From assembly GCA_008692225.1 (NCBI GenBank), contig VICG01000006.1:62001-126000 (forward strand): a stretch of 64,000 bases of DNA, written 5' to 3'. Every line of letters begins with the position of its first letter. Positions within the stretch are counted from its first letter, which is position 1. Source of the stretch: Monilinia fructicola (Eukaryota; Ascomycota; Leotiomycetes; Helotiales; Sclerotiniaceae). Positions 57,916-64,000 of this stretch are shown in pieces. The translations under genes and the position numbers were made by a program. The notes below the pieces were generated by a model. That model was not told the DNA's origin. It worked only from the letters and a program-made list of their open reading frames with translations, and ran no database searches.

Positions 57916-60900
57916 TGGCGAGAACAATAGGGGAGTAATACTGTGCACAATGGAAGCCTATTGACAAACAAGTTTTAATGTTAAGCGCGTTTTAAGTAAT
58001 TCAAAGTAGCTGATTTAACTAGTAGATCCAACTCAATTCTCCTTTTCATTTTCGTCTTGCCAAATTTTAAATCATGGGCATCTTCACATTCAACAGTTCC
58101 TTCATCGATGTGTTTTTTTTGGTTTGGTCTTCTTTCCATGACATCAAGGTGCTGTTCTGGGTATACCTATATATCATTCTGACATTATAACCCAACAAGC
58201 TGTTCCAACAAAATAAGTAAACGAGCTGCTATCATCCTTTTTGCACGTTGAAAGCTATTCTGTAAGCTTTGGGTGACTGATTGAGGAAAGAATATTCTAG
58301 GAATATTATCCCAAGTCCAGGATCGAAAAATCCAGTCTTTGAAACCTCTCAATGGAATTCTGAGTGTTATATTTGTTGGTTTTGTATACAAACATTTATG
58401 ATCTTGATGCACTAGCCATTTTATTTCCGGTTGAATTCTTGGCCTGTTGTAAATCCGACCAGTGTCGGGCGCCAGCGCAATACCCTCCCTACCTATCAAA
58501 ATTTTGACCGAGTCGAAATTCACGGGTAGAATCCGGGATACCAGAGAGATACCCATATTTTTGCTCATACAACATTGCTTGGCAAACATCCCGACCCATT
58601 ATAATACATGAATCACCAGATAATTACCCGGAGATACATTCCGGATACTTCGGATAGTATCCGCAACTGAAGTCCTAAATGCCCCCAAATGGAGCTGGCG
58701 GTCCTTCCCGCCTGTCACTTCCCAAGTTGCTAAGCCCTATCCGTTGTCTGACTACTATTTCGCCGTTTGAGAAGCATGACCCACTTATTAGTCGTCTGTT
58801 CGGTAAGGAATGAGTTTGACTTTAGGAGAGTACCCATCATTCGGGATTAGGTCATGAATACTGTAGTCAGATATGACAGCCATTGAAACTGATATTTTAA
58901 CCGGAGGGTTATACCCCTGTTTATTCTGATTGTTTTTAGATAATAATATAGCGTTCAGAGGATCCCGGAGAATTGATAGGCAGAGTAATATATTTGACTT
59001 TGAAGATAATATATACCACGGTATCAAAAGCATATTTCATTATGTTTTGCATCCCCTACAGAAAACTTCTTCAAGTGTAGCTGTCATCACAACCTCCCTC
59101 TCCCGTACCATCATAGATCCCCACATCAATACAAGTCTATAAATCATACCTGACATTCTTGACATGATTGCCAAGGCACCCCTTCTAACACTTCGGCGAC
59201 ATATGGCTCCTTTGTAGTCTCCAGACTTCGTTCTCATCGACCCGAAATGTTTCATACGGAGGGGATTATCCGAATGCCAGCTAGCAAGATAGAGCAGGTC
59301 ACTGATATACTATATACCCGACCCGCAATATACCTGATTCACCCGGACACGGCGAACTCAACCTTATTTTATTGCCGTCGGATCTCGGCTCATGTCCAGG
59401 GAGCATTACCTAACTATAATGTCAGGTTGTCATGATGGTCTTCTATATACTTTCAGCCAAGCGAAGAAATTACATGTTGAACTTTACAAGATAGTCATAG
59501 TGGAACTAATTTTCGGAGGAGGGCTTGCTGCTAGAGCTGCATTTATGGCTCGCTAATCAGGACCACCGGGAGTGGGGATGCTAATGGCTAGATGTTTAAT
59601 ACATTCTATGCTCGATGATTGAATGATCGAAAAATGAGTCTACAATTCATGACAAATGAATTCTGTCTCAAGTCATAAATCGAATTGCAAGGGATTGATA
59701 AATACCCAACAGGCAAAGGTTCCAGACCTTCATTTAGGATACGTAGCACCTGATCTTGTGCCAAACCTAAGTGGTTTACCACAAACCGATATGGATAGAT
59801 GTGGGAAGCGTGGAAGTGTTGGGAACGAAGCTACATAATATGAGAGAAGACCAATAAAAATGAGAAATGATACGGAGCTGCATGTTTGCGAGAAGCGCAG
59901 CATGACTTTGATAGTATTACACCTCGTGCCAGACTCGCGAACCTGTGTTGAGCTTGCAGATTCGAACGTGTGAGAACAGTGTCTGGAAAGTCGTAAGCCC
60001 CAAAGTCGAATCACGGCGTCGCACAACCCAACGACACGAAGCCAACCTCTCCCATAAATCAGCAACCGTAACCGCTCCCGAAACTCAAATCAAAACACCC
60101 AGTTCCCTCCCCCTATCTCTCTCGCATCCCCAAAACCAATCACGACATGACGTTCCACGCCCGCTCGCCAACCCCGCATTTTCAGCCCCCACGGCCGTGA
60201 TGTCCCAAAACAGAAGTCGGCCCCGAACTCCACGTCTAAACCATGTATGTTCCCTCACGCACGCCCATCGCATCTGCACATGCATGTGATAGTGACTGCG
60301 ACCGTGATCGGCAAATGCAAATAAAAATAAATGAAGAAAAATTTTTTGGGTTTCGAGAAGCCGGTTCCTGCACTCCGCTATCACATCACAATCTTCCGAA
60401 ATTGGGGGGAGGGGAGGGGAGGGGGGGGCGCGGATCGTGCGTTCGGGAATTTTGGTTTTTTATGTGGAAACTGGTCAGGGGGTGGGATGAGGACGGGGGG
60501 AGGGGGGAAATGCGACGCGATGAATTTTTGGTTTCTTCACTTTTATTGATTGAAGTTGACGATACATGGGCGTGAAATTAGTTGAATTGAATCTTTGGTT
60601 TGTATAGGCCTGATTAGTAATTACGTTTACCATTTAAACGACGTATTGATGTTGCGAGAATCCCGTGGGAGTTACTCCTCCTTCTTTTCCGAAAAATGCT
60701 ACGATTTGTTTGACTATACTTGTTCCCAGTTAATACTTGATAGATGCATCAATTCCCAATTACTTTACGCATTGTAGAAAAGTCAAGATGCACCGAGTTA
60801 ATCATTGCAACTGTGAGTAGATACAAAATGGACGTGTAATACTGGAGATTATTTGCTCTCTGAGTTACAACGCATGACATTAACGTTAATTCATATAATA

Positions 60901-61495
60901 TGCATAAGTACATCTCAAAGATTAGATGCGGAATAACAGGAAATAATATGAATGATGTATGCAGAAATAACAATAAAGAATCACCTAGTCTATATATCAT
61001 CCTTCCATCTGAACCTTCTAATCGTCCCTTTTGCGCCACATAAATTGTATCCAGCCTATCAATATAACCAAACTTCAAAGGAAGAAGACAAAAATGAGAT
61101 TGAAATCACACTAGAAATCCCCAAATCTTCTGGGATAACACAAGCATCCTGAAAGTGAAGTTCTGAGCATTGTCATTCTAGCGAGACTGTTCCGCTATTG
61201 TTGCTGTTATGAATTCTATCAACGCGTTGAATTTAATGTCTATCATCATAAAGATCTCAGCGCAGACGACACCATTTCTAAAATTTTGAACCAGTAAGAT
61301 CAAGGACCAAATTATTTTGATGTATATCTGAAACTATTTGACTTCTTAATCTCAGATTAGATTCCTTGACTTGGGGAATTCTATGGATCAAAGAAGTGTT
61401 TGATTTACAGATATGCAACAAAAGTTTGGGAGAAGAGACGTTTTTCAGATTGGCTTGAAGTGACCCTTTAATTCACTTTCTAGCATCCAATTGAG

Positions 61496-61539
61496 ATCTC
61501 TCTCTCTCTCTCTCTCTCTCGCACACACACACACACACA
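61496..61539. repeat. Compound microsatellite (CT)n(CA)n
   Basis: About twelve CT units, one GC interruption, then nine CA units. Confidence 0.95.
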
Positions 61540-63509
61540 GTAAGCAGACGTATGGATATTCCAAGAGCACGCAATGCAGTTGAAGTTGTTATCACTGAAA
61601 TGCCATGCCACCCGTTTCTTCGATGCTCTATTAGAAAGTGTGTCTCAACATTGGCATACATCGCGTTGTTTTCACTTTCATTCATGCTTTTTCACTAGAA
61701 CCAGTGCCACTAGAAACTGGTACCATTTGAGACTGGAGGTCTCAAACCAAACTTTGATTGAACAGATTAAGCAGGACGTAAACTTTAATCATTCACTAAG
61801 GTTATCTGGAGGGCATCATTCGATTTCAGCTACTTTGTGATATCCCCATCTCGCCTTCGCCTTCCGTCTCAGTAAGCGGAGCAGAGATTCCCCACGGGGG
61901 ATGCAAATATCAGGCTACCCGCGGTTTTCCCAAAGGATATCGGTAGCACTCCATAATAAACGAACTCAAACCCAAAGCCCTGTTCCCTGTCCCGTACAGA
62001 CGGTTATGCCTCGTAGATCTCTTGCACTTGCAGACGTCCAATGATTGATGCATATGCCAAGTGGGCAGGAAAGAAAAGGCTGATTACATACCGTGACCCA
62101 TCCCGCTCTTGAGATTGAATCTCGTATAACGACCATTCCCCGTTATGATTTTACCCAGAACAGCTCGAGAGAATTGGTGAATTCTCGGCTTGCCTTAAAC
62201 CCACGTGGCGAGCGCGGCCACACGTCCAAATTGGGCAGTGAGATTATCGTCATCAATTTTCATTTCCGTCGTCGCCACGTGGAGTGTTCGTACAGGACGG
62301 GAAAAGCATCCTTTCCGCTGCCTTTTCCCTTTGCAAAATCAGTTTGGTTTTGATCGTTTCTTTGAATACAATGCAAGGTCGTTCGTTGGTTCAGCTGTTG
62401 TTTTAGATGTCATGCAGTACAATAGACCCGAAAGTAGTCTAGACCAACATTTTACCAACAGGCGCAGCACGAAAGAGATACAAGTACGTGAAATAGTGAT
62501 CAACCCGACGCTCAGGAACCGAAATTCGGCTCTGTGCAGCAGGCCAAGGGTAGGGAGATCAAAATATAAGGATCCAGAACCGTGGTTGGTAAGAAGGTTA
62601 CTGTGGAACAAGGATGTAAAGCCCTGTTACCTATCCCATGCATAGAAGAAACGGAAATAGAATCCAAGATAAAAATGAGCTTTACTTATTCAATTTTATA
62701 TTCTTTGCTGGAAGTAGTGACGCGATGCAGCAACAAGAGAGGGAAAGAGAAGCTCAGCTGAGATTGGAAATCGACTTATAGGAATTCTTGGCAAATTTGC
62801 CAGAGGCATTTTGAGGCCCGGATTGTGCCGACCGACGACTTTTCTGAGGAATGAAAGTGTTGTGTGAGGCAGTAGTTCATGCAGGTAGCCATATGGGAGG
62901 TTACACGGAGCTTACCTTGGTGGCGTTAAGATAAAAAAAATCGTATTGTTAATTTGGTAAGGTTAATGCTTTTTGTTGGAGTTTAGGAATTTACGCCAAG
63001 TTTAAAGAGCTACACGCCGCATACAAATAACATCAAACTCAAAAGGAAGTTTTCTATTCTTGGATCCGTCAGCCGAAAGTTTAGCGGCGCAACCAATTGA
63101 TGTTTTGGTAATGGTCCAGAGCTGTATGTTATTGTATGTTACTGTATTGTATGAGAGCCTTGTAAGATGGATATCGTGGCTCCATCTGATTCATTGGATC
63201 ACTCGCCAACGTTGTCGTGTATGGTATGGTGTTCATCCAGTGATTCGGTGCCGCAAACGGCGAGAGAAGCCCTGGTCTGCTCGGTGGCATGATTGAAAAG
63301 ACGCGCAAGTATGACAAGAAAATCTAGTAGATGATCGTAACTTTATTTCACATCACACCCGAACTTTCGAGGGAAGTCGGTAATGAGGTAATGATGAATA
63401 TGGGACCTTGCATGAGGTGGAACAATGGGATAGATTCGACATTATCGTGTACTACAACGACGGAGTCGTGAACACTGGAATCTCGAGTCCTGTGATATGA
63501 TAGACAGAA

Positions 63510-63546
63510 GGATGGTGATGATGGTGGTGATGATGATGATGAGATG
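63510..63546. repeat. GAT/GGT trinucleotide microsatellite
   Basis: Interrupted GATGGTGATGATGGTGGT units ending in five consecutive GAT copies. Confidence 0.85.
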
Positions 63547-64000
63547 AGGTAAGGAAAAACTTGAAATATTGCTATTTTCATTGTTTGCTTCTTCTGGAGT
63601 TTCGGAGCTCTTGGAATTATCGAAGCCACACCTCAATCGAGGGAAAGGGAATAAGATGATGGCTTTGTCTGTCTGAAGCTTAATATTCTTGGTACCTGAT
63701 TCTGTTGGAAAATACGATAGAATTTGAAATGTAAAGACAACGTTTGAGGCTTTTCCAGTCGCAAATTGCAATCGATGCATGCATGATATTATGAAAATAG
63801 CTTTTATGATTTGGTTAAAGGGGTGAACCGCGAAAGAAGGGGAAAAAGCAAAAAGTTGAGATACTTCTTCTAATACCTATTAAATTGTTGCCACTTTTAG
63901 AAATACAGGAGGGTTCATTTCATTTTCTCATTTGCTCATTTTCTCTTGTTCCCATTTTCTCTTTTTCCGAGAGAAGCTATTTAGAATGAGGCGGGAACGA

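Larger units (their letters stand above)
57916..64000. other. About 6 kb without a recognised gene
   Basis: Mixed composition with no AT-rich block. Open frames reach 146 codons but lack recognisable domains, and none is supported by neighbouring exons. A G-run cluster lies at about 60405-60510 (GGGGGGAGGGGAGGGG). The right edge may contain part of an unrecognised gene. Confidence 0.4.

Noticed and set aside
58185..58589. 134-codon minus-strand open frame
   Set aside because: No domain, signal peptide or neighbouring exon was found, so it is mentioned only as a possibility.
1..64000. CRISPR array, bacterial operon or prophage
   Set aside because: The window is eukaryotic with spliced genes. 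The tandem repeats lack the regular unique spacers of CRISPR arrays.

Overview
The window is nuclear DNA of a filamentous ascomycete. Genes carry short introns (about 48-230 bp) with GTAAGT-like donors and CTAAT/TACTAAC branch sites. Very AT-rich, CpA-poor blocks look like repeats worked over by repeat-induced point mutation (RIP). The gene set (GH35 beta-galactosidase, SNG1-like, KRE2, DHA2 MFS, TauD dioxygenase, HRI-like kinase) is typical of Pezizomycotina. The protein sequences feel closest to Leotiomycetes (Sclerotinia/Botrytis relatives), but that is a judgement from memory, not a search.

Left part (0.4-27.8 kb), nine genes: a secreted Ser/Thr/Ala-rich protein (-), an SNG1/DUF3533 membrane protein (-), PAT1 decapping activator (-), KRE2/MNT1-type mannosyltransferase (+), mitochondrial ribosomal protein uS12m (+), a secreted GH35 beta-galactosidase (+), the mitochondrial inner-membrane protein MDM33/SHE9 (-), a HAD-family phosphatase (+) and a GNAT acetyltransferase (-). 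Every one is recognisable over its full length, yet every one is broken by small indels, nearly all a gain or loss of one unit in a short homopolymer or 2-5 bp repeat. A 2.6-kb AT-rich block (10.26-12.9 kb) and a 12-bp tandem array (13.43-13.6 kb) lie between PAT1 and KRE2.

Middle (27.9-34.4 kb): a second AT-rich block (28.34-30.6 kb) containing a possible small element with terminal inverted repeats, a 51/52-bp minisatellite, an intact flavin monooxygenase with an N-terminal NTF2-like domain whose last 112 bp are tandemly duplicated, and a 495-bp MITE-like element with 20-bp terminal inverted repeats.

Right part (31.4-57.9 kb), nine genes: the flavin monooxygenase, a formate/nitrite transporter (-), a secreted HNH (DUF1524-like) nuclease (+), a zinc alcohol dehydrogenase (-), a DHA2 MFS transporter (-), NMD3 (-), a TauD-like dioxygenase (+), an unrecognised acidic nuclear-looking protein with a SUMO-interaction-like motif (-), and an eIF2alpha-kinase-like kinase (+). 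All nine splice into open frames whose summed exon length is an exact multiple of three. I recognise no gene from 57.9 to 64 kb.

The genes do not form an obvious pathway or biosynthetic cluster; they look like independent housekeeping and accessory loci. The most striking feature is the sharp contrast between an indel-riddled left half and an intact right half, with the change falling at or near the second AT-rich block. I saw no convincing undescribed biological system. The best leads are this discontinuity, the two TIR elements, the minisatellite/duplication pair flanking the monooxygenase, and the uncharacterised SIM-containing protein.
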